DNA from: Elusimicrobiota bacterium
GTDB lineage: Bacteria > Elusimicrobiota > Elusimicrobia > FEN-1173
Length of the DNA: 64,000 nt
Assembly: GCA_016715645.1 (NCBI GenBank)
Contig: JADJZR010000003.1
Location: forward strand, 186,001-250,000
Direction: 5' to 3'
Positions 24,165 to 33,520 of the stretch are shown here, in pieces (positions within the stretch are counted from its first letter, which is position 1; every line of letters starts with the position of its first letter). A model generated the notes under the pieces. The model was not told the origin of the DNA. It did not search any database and saw nothing but the letters and a program-made list of their open reading frames with translations. The position numbers and the translations under genes were made by a program.

Positions 24165-24557
24165 TTACTTTTGGGTTTTGGAAAATGACGAAGCCGCGCT
24201 TTCTGGCTGTGGATCGTCGTCATCGTCGTCGTTCAGCTCGAAAAGCCCCATCTGAAGTTTGGCTTCGTCCGACGCCATGGTGCGGGGGTCCCAGGGGGGA
24301 ATCCAGGCCAAATCCACCTTGACATCCGACACGCCCGGCATCGCGCCCACATCCGCGTGGACTTTGCTGAGAAGCGCCGGCCCGTAGGGACAGGCCGGGG
24401 TGGTGAGAGTCATTCGAACAGCCACCTTGTCTTTCCCCTGCCCGTCCGGCGTCACCTCCACACCATAAATCAACCCAAGATCAGCGATGCTCAGATGAAT
24501 CTCTGGATCGAAAATGGTTTTTAACACTCCGCGAACCTGTTCAACAGTGACCGACAT
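24165..24557 (-). CDS. sufT: MIP18/DUF59-family iron-sulfur assembly protein (SufT-like)
   Basis: A 130-residue DUF59/MIP18 protein, last gene of the SUF operon. ATG 24557 is chosen because GGAGGAAAC precedes it. Family features: LKTIFDPEIHLSIADLGLIYGVEV in two parts, MTLTTPACPYGP with the conserved Cys, and VDLAWIPPWDPRTMA. Proteins of this family help mature [4Fe-4S] proteins. The C-terminus carries a run of six Asp (NDDDDDDP) encoded by a GTC/ATC-type microsatellite near 24217-24236, just before the tandem-repeat region; this tail may vary in length. Confidence 0.85.
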   Translation of the reverse strand: MSVTVEQVRGVLKTIFDPEIHLSIADLGLIYGVEVTPDGQGKDKVAVRMTLTTPACPYGPALLSKVHADVGAMPGVSDVKVDLAWIPPWDPRTMASDEAKLQMGLFELNDDDDDDPQPESAASSFSKTQK

Positions 24558-24598
24558 GTTTCCTCCGAACCAACTCCCCAGTGCCTTCATGGGGGCAA

Positions 24599-25051
24599 CT
24601 ACAAAGAGGGATGAGTCTTCTTGCCTTCATATTCTTTCAGTCCTTCCAGCAACGTGTTCCACGCCAAAAGAGCGCATTTGATGCGCACGGGATATTTACG
24701 AACCCCCTCCAAAACGGAAAGTTCCTCCAAATCTTCGGGAAGTTGGTCAGCGGGGGCGTTTTCCAGCATCATTTTCTTAAAGGCGGCGGCCAAACCGGCG
24801 GAATCCGCGAGACTTTTGCCTTTCAACGCTTCCGTCATCATCGACGCGGACGATTGGGAAATGGAACAACCGTTGCCGGCCATTTTGATGTCATCGATTC
24901 GCCCGTCTCGCACGATAAATGTCAGCTCGATGGCGTCCCCGCACAGGGGGTTCACCCCGTTGACGCAGATGTCCGGTTGGGGCAGTTTGCCCATGTTCCG
25001 CGGATGACGGTAGTGGTCGAGGATAACCTCCCGGTACAGATCGTCGCTCAT
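24599..25051 (-). CDS. sufU: SufU-type iron-sulfur scaffold/sulfur acceptor
   Basis: A 150-residue IscU/SufU-fold protein. The three conserved cysteines are in NPLCGDAIEL, NGCSISQSSASM and RIKCALLAW, and the insertion before the last Cys (about residues 83-118) marks SufU rather than IscU. It accepts sulfur from SufS in a zinc-dependent exchange in organisms lacking SufE; none is seen here. It overlaps sufS by 4 bases. Confidence 0.94.
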   Translation of the reverse strand: MSDDLYREVILDHYRHPRNMGKLPQPDICVNGVNPLCGDAIELTFIVRDGRIDDIKMAGNGCSISQSSASMMTEALKGKSLADSAGLAAAFKKMMLENAPADQLPEDLEELSVLEGVRKYPVRIKCALLAWNTLLEGLKEYEGKKTHPSL

Positions 25052-26316
25052 CGGATTCCCACGCCGAACAATCGTTCGGCTTCTTCCATCGCGCGGACCA
25101 GGGCCTCCACCTCCTCCCGGGTGTTATACAAATAGAAGCTGGCGCGGGCCGTGCCGGGAATATCAAGTTTTCGCATGAGCACCTGACAACAGTGATGCCC
25201 CGCCCGAATGGCCACCCCTTCCCGGTCCAAAATGGTCCCCACGTCGTGGGCGTGGATGCCCGGAAGATCGAAACTCACCACGCCTCCCCGTTTCGCGGGG
25301 TCGGAGGGACCGTACAAAATAATCCCAGGAAAGCGATCCTTCAACCGTTGCAACGCGTATCCCGTCAATTCCATTTCGTGGGCGCGGACGCGATCCATGC
25401 CGATCCGTTCCAAATAATCGATCGCCGCGCCGAAAGCGATCGCCCCCGTGATGTTCGGAGTGCCCGCCTCGAATTTATAGGGCAGGTCGTTCCAGGTGGC
25501 GTGATCGGTCCACACTTCCTTGATCATGTCCCCGCCGCCCATAAACGGATCCATGGATTCCAAAAGACTCCGACGGCCCCACAGCACGCCGAGCCCCGTG
25601 GGTCCCAACATTTTGTGGGCGGAAAAAGCCAAGAAATCGCACCCCAATTTTTTCACATCCACCGGCATGTGGGGGACGGACTGCGCGCCGTCCACCACAA
25701 CCAAAGCCCCCACAGCCCGAGCCCGCCGGATTAATTCGTCCACCGGATTGATCGTCCCGAGGGCGTTGGACGCGTGAGTGACGGACAATATTTTTGTGCG
25801 GCCGGTCAGGAGTTTCGGCAGTGAGTCCATATCCAAAAATCCGTCCCGACCCGTGATCGGAATATACCGGAGCGCCGCGCCGGTGTCCCGCGCCACCATT
25901 TGCCAGGGGATCACGTTGGAGTGGTGTTCCAGCTCCGTCAATAAAATTTCATCCCCAGGCTTCAAATGCCGCCGGCCCCACGCGAACGCCACAAGGTTGA
26001 TGGCCTCGGTGGCGTTCCGGGTAAAGATGACGGTGGCCGGATCGTCGGCGCCGATAAACCGGCCCACCCGCGCGCGGGATTCTTCCATCAACGAGGTGGC
26101 TTCCTGGGACAACGTATGCACGCCGCGATGCACATTGGCGTTGGTGCGCTCATAATAGGCCGTCATGGACATGATCACCGACATGGGTTTCTGCGTCGTG
26201 GCGGCGTTGTCCAGGTAGACGAGCGGCTTGCCGTTGATTTTCCGGGAAAGGATCGGAAAATCCAGCCGAGCCCGCGCGGGATCAAAAGGGGAGAGAGGTT
26301 GGCCGTTTGTTTTCAT
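25048..26316 (-). CDS. sufS: Cysteine desulfurase SufS
   Basis: A 422-residue PLP-dependent group II desulfurase that takes sulfur from cysteine for cluster assembly. Cofactor Lys in SAHKMLGPTG, PLP phosphate/His region ELEHHSNVIPW, sulfur-carrying Cys in IRAGHHCCQ, and substrate Arg in GTARASFYLYNT. Length is slightly above the usual 406-410 because of an N-terminal extension. It lies between the Rieske gene (stop to start, no gap) and sufU (4-base overlap), consistent with one transcript. Confidence 0.96.
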   Translation of the reverse strand: MKTNGQPLSPFDPARARLDFPILSRKINGKPLVYLDNAATTQKPMSVIMSMTAYYERTNANVHRGVHTLSQEATSLMEESRARVGRFIGADDPATVIFTRNATEAINLVAFAWGRRHLKPGDEILLTELEHHSNVIPWQMVARDTGAALRYIPITGRDGFLDMDSLPKLLTGRTKILSVTHASNALGTINPVDELIRRARAVGALVVVDGAQSVPHMPVDVKKLGCDFLAFSAHKMLGPTGLGVLWGRRSLLESMDPFMGGGDMIKEVWTDHATWNDLPYKFEAGTPNITGAIAFGAAIDYLERIGMDRVRAHEMELTGYALQRLKDRFPGIILYGPSDPAKRGGVVSFDLPGIHAHDVGTILDREGVAIRAGHHCCQVLMRKLDIPGTARASFYLYNTREEVEALVRAMEEAERLFGVGIR

Positions 26317-26631
26317 TTAGTCGTCCAATTTTATTTGAATGTTATTTCCGTCTATCCGCACGGGGTAACAGGTCACCGGGACCACAGCCGGCAGGCAAAG
26401 CGCGGCTCCGGTCCGCACGCTGAACCGCGCCCCATGCCGCGGACATTCTACCTCATCTCCCCGCAAAAGACCTTCGCCCAAGGGACCCTCATCGTGGGAA
26501 CACAGATCGTCCATGGCGTAAAAAGATCCCTCCACCTGGCTGAGGGCAACGCGGCGGCCTTTGAGGCGAAACACTTTCATGGTTCCCGGCGGCACCTGGT
26601 CAACCCGGGCGATGGGGTGGAACTCACCCAC
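26317..26631 (-). CDS. Rieske-type [2Fe-2S] ferredoxin of the SUF operon
   Basis: A 104-residue NirD/Rieske-like domain. Cluster ligands are CSH (LCSHDEGPLGEG) and CPRH (VECPRHGARF). A single-domain Rieske protein within sufD-sufS operons is known in several phyla and may supply electrons for cluster assembly; the exact role is not established. It overlaps sufD by 8 bases. Confidence 0.88.
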   Translation of the reverse strand: MGEFHPIARVDQVPPGTMKVFRLKGRRVALSQVEGSFYAMDDLCSHDEGPLGEGLLRGDEVECPRHGARFSVRTGAALCLPAVVPVTCYPVRIDGNNIQIKLDD

Positions 26632-27955
26632 CTCCGCGCCCCAGTTTTTCGTCGATCATGGCCCGCAATCGTTCGTGCAAAGAGGGCACCGGCACCCGCT
26701 GAAGCACGTCTTCAAAAAAACCTTCCACCATGGCCCGCTCGGCCTCGTGCCGGTCCAACCCGCGGCTCATCAGATAGAACCGCTGATCATCGTCCAATCC
26801 GCCCACCGCCGCGCCGTGCCCGCATTTGACATCGTCGGTCAATATCTCCAACATCGGAATCGCGTTGGCTCGGGCGGTCCGGGACAGCAAAACGTTCTTG
26901 GACGCTTGGTACGCCTCGGACTTGGCGGCCGTTTTCTCGATCCGGATCATGCCCGTAAAAATGGACCGTGCCCGATCGGTGAGGGCGGCTTTAAAAAGGA
27001 GATCGCTGAACGTCCGAGGGGCCTGATGGTGTTGGCTGGCGTGGTGCGTCAACCGCTGATCCCCCTCGCCGAACACGAGCCCGTACAGTTTCGCTGTCGC
27101 CCCTTCGCCCATCAGGTGAGATCCGTAGTCCGCCCGAGACAACCTCCCCCCCAGGGCCGCCGCCAAGGTCGTTAACCGAGCGTCCCGCGCCAGTCGCGCG
27201 TTTTGCTGAAAAAAATGGTTGACGTTTCGCCCCTGGCGTTGAAAATTGACGTAGGTCACGTCGGCGTTATCCCCCGCCACAATGTCCACCCCCGACACGG
27301 AAAGACCGTCCCCCTCGCTCCCCGGCCCCGCGGCCGCGTAATCTTCCAAAAAGGTCAAGCGGGATCCCGCCTCCGCCACGATCAATGTCCGAGAAACAGC
27401 GGCCTGGCCCTCCGATAGAACAGGCGCGTACCCTCCCCGCAACACCGCCCCCGCGTCGACGCCTTTCGGCACATACACAAAAATTCCCCGCGTCCAGAGG
27501 GCCGCGGACAACGCCGAAAATTTTCCGTTGAGTGACGCCGCCGATTGGGCCAAAGCGGGCCCCACGAGGTCGGGACGTTGCCGATAGGCTTCGGCCAGAT
27601 CCAAAAAAATGACGCCTTTGGCCTCCATCTCCGCCGGAACGCGCCGGTGCCCCCCCCCGGCCCCCCACAGCACCAGAGCCTCGTCCGCGCCCACAAATCC
27701 CTTAAACGCCTCCGGCACATCGGGGAGAGGAGCGGAGGGTGACGGCCCCAAAACAAACCCGTCCAGATTCAGCCCGGACAAATCCGTCCGACGCCACGCT
27801 TCGTCTTCCTTGGTGGGCCAGGGAAACCGCGCAAAGTGCCCGTAGGCCCGTGCCCGAATTCCCGCCAGCTCAGAGGGGTCTCCCCCCCCCACGTCGTCCA
27901 AAGACAACCGTGACACCGAAACGGGCGTTTCCGTGAGAGGCGCGCGCTCAGCCAA
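26624..27955 (-). CDS. sufD: SUF complex subunit SufD
   Basis: A 443-residue SufB/SufD-family protein. The C-terminal core has the recognisable SufD segments RSIFTGMIRIEKTAAKSEAYQ (in two halves), LEILTDDVKCGHGAAVGGLD and YLMSRGLDRHEAERAMVEGF. It forms the SufBC2D complex with SufB and the ATPase SufC to build [Fe-S] clusters. The gene overlaps sufB by 8 bases. The N-terminal half is Ala/Gly/Pro-rich and less conserved, which is usual. Confidence 0.94.
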   Translation of the reverse strand: MAERAPLTETPVSVSRLSLDDVGGGDPSELAGIRARAYGHFARFPWPTKEDEAWRRTDLSGLNLDGFVLGPSPSAPLPDVPEAFKGFVGADEALVLWGAGGGHRRVPAEMEAKGVIFLDLAEAYRQRPDLVGPALAQSAASLNGKFSALSAALWTRGIFVYVPKGVDAGAVLRGGYAPVLSEGQAAVSRTLIVAEAGSRLTFLEDYAAAGPGSEGDGLSVSGVDIVAGDNADVTYVNFQRQGRNVNHFFQQNARLARDARLTTLAAALGGRLSRADYGSHLMGEGATAKLYGLVFGEGDQRLTHHASQHHQAPRTFSDLLFKAALTDRARSIFTGMIRIEKTAAKSEAYQASKNVLLSRTARANAIPMLEILTDDVKCGHGAAVGGLDDDQRFYLMSRGLDRHEAERAMVEGFFEDVLQRVPVPSLHERLRAMIDEKLGRGGG

Positions 27956-30590
27956 CGGACCCCTCCATTTCCATTTCCAAGAGGCGGTTCAGTTCCACGG
28001 CGTATTCCATGGGCAGTTCCTTGGTGAACGGCTCAAAAAATCCGTTGACGATCATGAGCGTCGCCTCGTGCTCGCTCAACCCCCGGCTCTGAAGATAAAA
28101 CAGCTGTTCCTCGCCGATCTTGGACACGGTGGCCTCGTGTCCCATGGACACGTCTTCCTCGTCGATCTCAATCGTGGGGTACGTATCGGAACGGGATTTA
28201 TCGTCCAGGATCAGCGCGTCGCACCGCACGTTGGATTTACAACCCGTCGCGCCCCGCGCCACCTTCACCAACCCCCGATAGCTGGACCGGCCGCCGTCTT
28301 TCGAGATCGATTTGGAGGTCACAACGCTCGTGGTGTTGGGCGCAACGTGAACAATTTTGGACCCCGCGTCTTGATGCTGATCCTTCCCCGAAAACGCCAC
28401 CGACAACACTTCTCCCCGAGCCCCCTCGCCCATCAAATAAATCGCCGGGTACTTCATCGTGAGCTGGGAATTGTGAACAACAAATCCTTGCGAAACAAAG
28501 TTGCCCGTCCCCTCCACTTCGATGTCCCAAACAGGAACCGACTCCTGTGTGGGGGTGGACACCGAGACGTCCACCACTTCCATGGTTTCCGGGAGAACCA
28601 ATTGGGAACGGCCCAATCGACGATGATGTTTTAAAACAGTGGCGGGTGCCCCCTTTGCCTTCGAGCGCATCGGCGCGCTCACGCAGGGGAATAGTCGCAC
28701 ATCCAGGGGAAACTCCAGCCGGTGCGATCCGTGAGCCACGCAATCGACTCCCAGAATGGTCACCTGGCGAGGCTGGTCGAATTCCGTGTAAATACGCGAT
28801 GGGATTCCCAACGTCAAAAGCAACGAGGACACGTCTTCCAATAACGGCCGGTTAACCGATTTAATGGAAAAAGCTCGCTTGCTGGAAATCACCGTCCCAT
28901 CCGCATCCAGATACCCGGCAATGAAAGAAAGCCGTTGGGACTGGGGCAACGACCAAACCCAGACAGGGACCCGTTTGGTTCGAGCGTTTCCAGTAAATCC
29001 GTTGAGATGAAAAACATGGGCAAGTTCGGTGTCACTCCAATAAACGTGATTTCCGTCACAACGTTCAACAAACGGCGATTCCAACAAAGTCCCCATTGTC
29101 TGAACCAAACGGGTCCGAGCCCGGTCCGCCAGGGGTGTCGAGAAACCAACTTTGGCGTAACGAACAATCCCCTCCGTTTTCCCGGATTTCGTCTCAATGT
29201 TGCCGTCTCCCACCCAGTATCCGAACAACCACAAGATGTCGTTGGTGGTTTGGTTCAGGTTCAACAGCCTCGATTCGCGAGAGCGCGATGCTTGAAACGA
29301 TTTCGAATACTGATTTTTAGATAAAAAACGCGTTTCCAAATCCGGTCGTTGGAGGGTGTAAGGTTGGCCATAATCCAAGGACGTTCGAGGGACAATGGCT
29401 TCTTTGAGCTGATCCGCGCGAATGTAACCGAATCGGTATCGGCCATTTTTTTTGGGCGCCCAGGGGTCGTAGTGAAAGGACAAAAACGGATGATTGTCCG
29501 TCACCCACAGCGAACGGGAGCCCACCGATACTTTTCGCACCGGCGATTGTCCCGTTTGTTTTTTCGCGGTGACCCGGCGAAACACCAACCCCCCGCTGGG
29601 CTCATCGTAAGAGAGCACAGACTCACCCACTTCCACCGATTCAATGGGTTTTATTCCATCCGGCGTCGTCACCGTTGACCCTTCCGCCAAACAACCTAAA
29701 TTCCCATCGATCCATTCGACGGTGGCGTTGGTGTGGGCCATCGCGCGTTTCGTCACCAAATTGAAAACGTTCTTGGACCAGTTTTGAATTGTCGTGTAGC
29801 GGATCTTCGCGCCCGGAAGCGCGATCAGTTCCACCACGGCGGAGTGCAGTGAATCCGACGAATACGTCGGCGCCGTACACCCCTCGATATAATGGACAAA
29901 TGAGCCCTCATCGGCGATGATCAACGTCCGCTCAAACTGCCCCATGTTCTCCGAATTGATCCGGAAATAGGCCTGGAGCGGGATGGGAACGTTAACCCCT
30001 TTGGGCACATAGATGAACGAACCGCCGGACCACACGGCCGAATTGAGGGCCGAAAATTTATTGTCCGCCGTGGGAATGACCGTAGCGAAATATTTTTTCA
30101 CGATGTCCGGGTATTGTTTCAACCCATCATCCATGCTGAGAAAAACGACGCCCAACTTCTCCAAGTCCGTGCGAAGAGAATGATAGACAACCTCACTTTC
30201 GTATTGGGCGGTGACGCCCGCGAGGAACTTTCGTTCGGCTTCGGGGATGCCGAGACGGTCGAAGGTGTTTTTGATCCCTTCGGGAACTTCTTCCCAGGTT
30301 TTGCCCTGTTTGTCCGTGGGTTTCATGTAATAGTGGATGTTGTCAAAATCGATCTTCGCCAAACTGGGGGAATCGGCCCATGTCGGCATGGGTTTTTTCA
30401 AAAAAGTGTCGAGAGCGTCCAACCGAAACGTCCGCATCCATTCCGGCTCTTTTTTCATGGCCGAAATGCTTTCGACGATCCCGCGCGTCAGCCCGCGCCC
30501 CGACTGGAACGTGTAGTTTTCCATGGAATCATGGAAACCGTATTGGTACTCCTGGCCGAGGGCTTTTAAATCGGGTTTCGGGTCGGTCAT
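27948..30590 (-). CDS. sufB: SUF complex scaffold SufB interrupted by an intein
   Basis: An 880-residue precursor, far longer than the usual about 470. Residues 1-299 and 708-880 together make a normal 472-residue SufB (YGFHDSMENYTF, FATVIPTADNKFSALNSAVW in two parts, VTSKSISKDGGRSSYRG, EQLFYLQSRGLSEHEA). The interruption falls in the strand WIDGNLG/SQLTMKYPAIYL, between Gly299 and Ser708. After protein splicing the joined sequence equals ordinary SufB. SufB binds the nascent cluster and is essential in SUF-only organisms, so splicing is probably required. It lies between sufC (stop and start adjacent) and sufD (8-base overlap). Confidence 0.96.
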   Translation of the reverse strand: MTDPKPDLKALGQEYQYGFHDSMENYTFQSGRGLTRGIVESISAMKKEPEWMRTFRLDALDTFLKKPMPTWADSPSLAKIDFDNIHYYMKPTDKQGKTWEEVPEGIKNTFDRLGIPEAERKFLAGVTAQYESEVVYHSLRTDLEKLGVVFLSMDDGLKQYPDIVKKYFATVIPTADNKFSALNSAVWSGGSFIYVPKGVNVPIPLQAYFRINSENMGQFERTLIIADEGSFVHYIEGCTAPTYSSDSLHSAVVELIALPGAKIRYTTIQNWSKNVFNLVTKRAMAHTNATVEWIDGNLGCLAEGSTVTTPDGIKPIESVEVGESVLSYDEPSGGLVFRRVTAKKQTGQSPVRKVSVGSRSLWVTDNHPFLSFHYDPWAPKKNGRYRFGYIRADQLKEAIVPRTSLDYGQPYTLQRPDLETRFLSKNQYSKSFQASRSRESRLLNLNQTTNDILWLFGYWVGDGNIETKSGKTEGIVRYAKVGFSTPLADRARTRLVQTMGTLLESPFVERCDGNHVYWSDTELAHVFHLNGFTGNARTKRVPVWVWSLPQSQRLSFIAGYLDADGTVISSKRAFSIKSVNRPLLEDVSSLLLTLGIPSRIYTEFDQPRQVTILGVDCVAHGSHRLEFPLDVRLFPCVSAPMRSKAKGAPATVLKHHRRLGRSQLVLPETMEVVDVSVSTPTQESVPVWDIEVEGTGNFVSQGFVVHNSQLTMKYPAIYLMGEGARGEVLSVAFSGKDQHQDAGSKIVHVAPNTTSVVTSKSISKDGGRSSYRGLVKVARGATGCKSNVRCDALILDDKSRSDTYPTIEIDEEDVSMGHEATVSKIGEEQLFYLQSRGLSEHEATLMIVNGFFEPFTKELPMEYAVELNRLLEMEMEGSVG
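28470..29693 (-). mobile_element. LAGLIDADG intein within SufB (408 residues)
   Basis: Starts with Cys1 (CLAEGSTVTTPDG, splice block A). Block B is VTDNHPF (residues 64-70). Two LAGLIDADG endonuclease motifs follow: LFGYWVGDGNI (156-166) and IAGYLDADGTV (258-268). Block F is VPVWDIEVEGTGNF and block G FVVHN, ending at Asn408 with Ser as the next extein residue. All splicing residues are present, and both acidic endonuclease motifs look intact, so the element may still be able to home. SufB is a known intein host protein (mycobacterial SufB/Pps1). Confidence 0.96.
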
Positions 30591-31358
30591 TTAGGACGCT
30601 CCCATGGCCACCGGGCCGGTGATCCATTCGTAGCCTTTGTTTTCCAACTCCAACGCCAGGTCGGCACCGCCGGACCGCACGATTCGTCCGCCCGACAGCA
30701 CATGGACGAACCCCGGTTTCACGTAGTCCAACAACCGTTGGTAATGGGTGATCATTAAAATGCCCCGATCGGGCGACGACAGACGGTTAATCCCGTCCGC
30801 GACGATCCGCAACGCGTCGATGTCCAATCCGGAATCGGTTTCGTCCAGGATGGCCATAACGGGTTGCAACAACGCCATCTGTAAAATTTCAAGCCGTTTC
30901 TTTTCCCCGCCGGAAAAGCCCTCGTTCAAATAACGGTTGGCGAACGCCGAATCCATTTTTAAAACTTTCATGTTTTCTTTCAGTTCTTTTCGGAAATCTT
31001 TCAGGTTGACATCGGTGCCCCGCCGGTTTTTCATGGCGGTCCGCAAAAAGTTAACGATGCTCACCCCGGGGACAGCCACGGGATACTGAAATCCCAAGAA
31101 AAGGCCTTTGATCGCCCGCTCGTTGGGTTTCAAAGTCAACAGGCTTTCTCCCTGTAGGAGGATATCCCCCGATTCCACGATATAACGCGGATGGCCCATC
31201 ACCGCGTAAGACAAGGTGCTTTTGCCTGACCCATTTGGGCCCATGACAGCGTGGATTTCGCCGGGATTAATTTTCAGGCTCAGTCCGTTCAGAATTTTTT
31301 TTCCTTCCACCGACACATGAAGATCGACGACCTCAAAAAAAGTTGATTTCGCACTCAC
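30591..31358 (-). CDS. sufC: SUF ATPase SufC
   Basis: A 255-residue ABC-type ATPase powering SufBCD. Walker A GPNGSGKST, signature FSGGEKKR, Walker B MAILDETDSGLD (SufC-typical Glu-Thr-Asp variant) and the switch His in MITHYQRLL. Length and motifs are standard. It overlaps the Rrf2 gene upstream by 4 bases and abuts sufB downstream. Confidence 0.97.
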   Translation of the reverse strand: MSAKSTFFEVVDLHVSVEGKKILNGLSLKINPGEIHAVMGPNGSGKSTLSYAVMGHPRYIVESGDILLQGESLLTLKPNERAIKGLFLGFQYPVAVPGVSIVNFLRTAMKNRRGTDVNLKDFRKELKENMKVLKMDSAFANRYLNEGFSGGEKKRLEILQMALLQPVMAILDETDSGLDIDALRIVADGINRLSSPDRGILMITHYQRLLDYVKPGFVHVLSGGRIVRSGGADLALELENKGYEWITGPVAMGAS

Positions 31359-31837
31359 GATTTGGCCTCCAAGGGCGGGGGAGGTTGCTGACCGATTTTG
31401 TCGATCCGTTCCACCACCCGCGATTCTTCCTCCAACAACTGCTCCAAATTAATTTTTTCAAGAAACCCATATATGTAGCGGGTCAGAACACCCCACACCG
31501 GCCGAATACTGCACGTTTTGGAATGAACGCAACGGCCGGAATTTCCAGTGAACCGCCGACAAAGGTCCCTCCCCAGATCCACTTGGCCTAAAGCCGACAA
31601 CACCGCCGCCACTGAAACGTCCTTCGGAGCCAACGCCATGGCGTATCCCCCGTTCACGCCGCGCAAACTTTTCACCAACGCCGCCCGCCGCAAGTTCACT
31701 AAAATTTTTTCCACATAGACTGGTGTCAACCGTTCCCTCTTGGCAATTTCCCGCACCGGCAAAGGCCGGATTTCTTTGTGGGATGCGATCTGTAAAATAC
31801 AGCGAAGGCCGTACTCTTGGAGGGCCGTTACGCGCAT
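31355..31837 (-). CDS. Rrf2-family iron-sulfur-sensing regulator (IscR/SufR-like)
   Basis: A 160-residue Rrf2 protein with N-terminal winged helix (PVREIAKRERLTPVYVEKIL) and three cysteines (LCRRFTGNSGRC, then VHSKTC) positioned to hold an Fe-S cluster. As first gene of the SUF operon it probably senses cluster supply and represses or activates its own promoter, as IscR-type regulators do. Ribosome-binding site GAGGAG precedes the ATG. A CCTATAGG palindrome at 31874-31881 beside the -10 box is a candidate operator. Confidence 0.92.
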   Translation of the reverse strand: MRVTALQEYGLRCILQIASHKEIRPLPVREIAKRERLTPVYVEKILVNLRRAALVKSLRGVNGGYAMALAPKDVSVAAVLSALGQVDLGRDLCRRFTGNSGRCVHSKTCSIRPVWGVLTRYIYGFLEKINLEQLLEEESRVVERIDKIGQQPPPPLEAKS

Positions 31838-31873
31838 GGGAAATAACTCCTCAAGAACTCAATATCTTACTTT

Positions 31874-31912
31874 CCTATAGGTATATTACCAGATACATGA
31901 CGAATTAGTCAA
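31874..31912 (-). promoter_or_regulatory. SUF operon promoter with possible operator
   Basis: Minus strand: TTGACT (31912-31907), 18-bp spacer, TAATAT (31888-31883), 45 bases before the Rrf2 ATG. The palindrome CCTATAGG (31881-31874) begins directly after the -10 box, where a repressor would block transcription. Confidence 0.6.
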
Positions 31913-31984
31913 GATTACCTTTACTTTCTCCGTCACGAATGGTACCATAGGTCGCTCAATTGTTGTTTTACGGAGGCCTTATAA

Positions 31985-33172
31985 ATGAGTCAGCTCAAGT
32001 CGGTGAAAGAGTTGGATGTGAAGGGCAAACGGGTTTTGGTGCGGGTGGATTACAACGTTCCCATGGAAAAGGGCGTTGTCACCGACGACACCCGGGTGCG
32101 CTGTTCGTTGCCGACGCTCACCCATCTGATTCAAAACGGCGCCAAAATCATTTTGGTCTCCCACTTGGGCCGGCCGAAGGGCGCGCCCAATCCCAAATAC
32201 AGCCTAGCGCCGGTGGCGCAACATCTTTCACAACTTCTCAAGAAGCCCGTGGCTTTTGCGCCGGACTGCGTGGGCGCTTTGGCCGAAACCGCTGTTAAAA
32301 ATTTACGTGAAGGCGACGTGGTGTTGCTTGAAAACCTGCGTTTTCATCCCGAAGAGGAAAAAAACGATCCCGGATTTTCTAAGTCTTTGGCAGGATTGGC
32401 GGACCTGTTCGTGCAAGACGCGTTCGGCGCAGTGCACCGGGCCCACGCCAGCACCGCGGGCGTGGCGAAACTGTTACCGCGCGCAGCGGGGTTTTTGCTT
32501 CTCAAAGAATTGGAATTTTTGGGCCGCGTCAAAGACAATCCCACCAAACCCTTTTTGGCCATTGTGGGTGGCGCGAAAGTATCGGATAAAATTGAAGTTT
32601 TGGAAAAATTGTTGGCCAAGGTAGACACGCTGGTGATTGGCGGTGCGATGGCTTACACATTTCTAAAATCCCAGGGCGCTTCGACGGGAAAATCCTTGGT
32701 TGAAGCGGACAAGGTGGACACCGCGGCCGCTCTTTTGAAAGCCGCGGCGGCCAAAGGCGTAAAGGTGATTTTGCCAAAAGATCATTTGGTGGTGACCGCC
32801 ATCGACGACCCGGCATCGGCCTCAGAAACCAAGGGAACAGACATTTCGGGCGATTGGATCGGGGTGGACATCGGGCCCCAATCGATTGAAAACTTGGTCC
32901 AACCGATATTGTCAGCGAAAACCATTTTCTGGAACGGGCCTATGGGCATTTTCGAAGTGGACCGATACGCGCGGGGCACCCGCGAAGTGGCCAAACGGGC
33001 GGCCGAGGCCGCGACAAAAGGCGCGACGGTGGTTGTGGGCGGCGGCGACAGCGTGGCGGCGGTTCAGTCCACGGGACTGGCTGACAAGATTTCTCATATT
33101 TCCACGGGCGGCGGAGCGTCCTTGGAGTTTCTGGAAGGCAAAGAACTGCCCGGAGTCACGGCCCTGCAATAG
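31985..33172 (+). CDS. pgk: Phosphoglycerate kinase
   Basis: A 395-residue glycolytic kinase (1,3-bisphosphoglycerate + ADP to 3-phosphoglycerate + ATP). Signature RVLVRVDYNVPM, substrate-binding LVSHLGRPKG, hinge/nucleotide region AIVGGAKVSDKI and the C-terminal glycine-rich STGGGASLEFLEG. GGAGG lies about 9 bases upstream of the ATG. It is divergent from the SUF operon and not linked to other glycolytic genes here. Miniature elements follow it. Confidence 0.98.
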   Translation: MSQLKSVKELDVKGKRVLVRVDYNVPMEKGVVTDDTRVRCSLPTLTHLIQNGAKIILVSHLGRPKGAPNPKYSLAPVAQHLSQLLKKPVAFAPDCVGALAETAVKNLREGDVVLLENLRFHPEEEKNDPGFSKSLAGLADLFVQDAFGAVHRAHASTAGVAKLLPRAAGFLLLKELEFLGRVKDNPTKPFLAIVGGAKVSDKIEVLEKLLAKVDTLVIGGAMAYTFLKSQGASTGKSLVEADKVDTAAALLKAAAAKGVKVILPKDHLVVTAIDDPASASETKGTDISGDWIGVDIGPQSIENLVQPILSAKTIFWNGPMGIFEVDRYARGTREVAKRAAEAATKGATVVVGGGDSVAAVQSTGLADKISHISTGGGASLEFLEGKELPGVTALQ

Positions 33173-33241
33173 TGTCTTTTGCATTTCGAGGAACGCTCTG
33201 GAGATGCGAATTTTTAGTAACGAGGTCTCCCAAAGGAAAAA

Positions 33242-33520
33242 GTATCTACTCAGGTGTATCTCCCTCTCCTCTTGGGAGGCTGGTCGCAGAGCTCCCAGCA
33301 CCTGGGGCGGCAGAGCCGCTGAAGCGAGGGCAGGGTGAGGGGAATGTTTTTACGTCGAAAGAGAACCCAATTCCCTCATCCGCCCCTCCGGGGGTTGCGT
33401 GTGCCAGTGGCACACGATGGCAACGGGCCGAATAGGCCCTGGGCCCGAAGGGCCTTCTCCCAAGTGGAGAAGGAGGGGTATTCTTTATCGTCGGAGACGA
33501 CACGGGGCCTGAGTAGTTAC
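33242..33520. mobile_element. GTAAC-ended miniature element, copy E (279 bp), with 8-bp target duplication
   Basis: Left end GTATCTACTCAGG, right end the complement of GTAACTACTCAGG. AGGAAAAA is found directly on both sides (33234-33241 and 33521-33528). Internal parts match copy B in reverse orientation, including GTGTGCCAGTGGCACAC and GGGCCGAATAGGCCC palindromes. Relative to the next copy it lacks 35 bases: GGCGG joins directly to CAGAGCCGCTGA, with the hairpin module absent. Confidence 0.82.
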
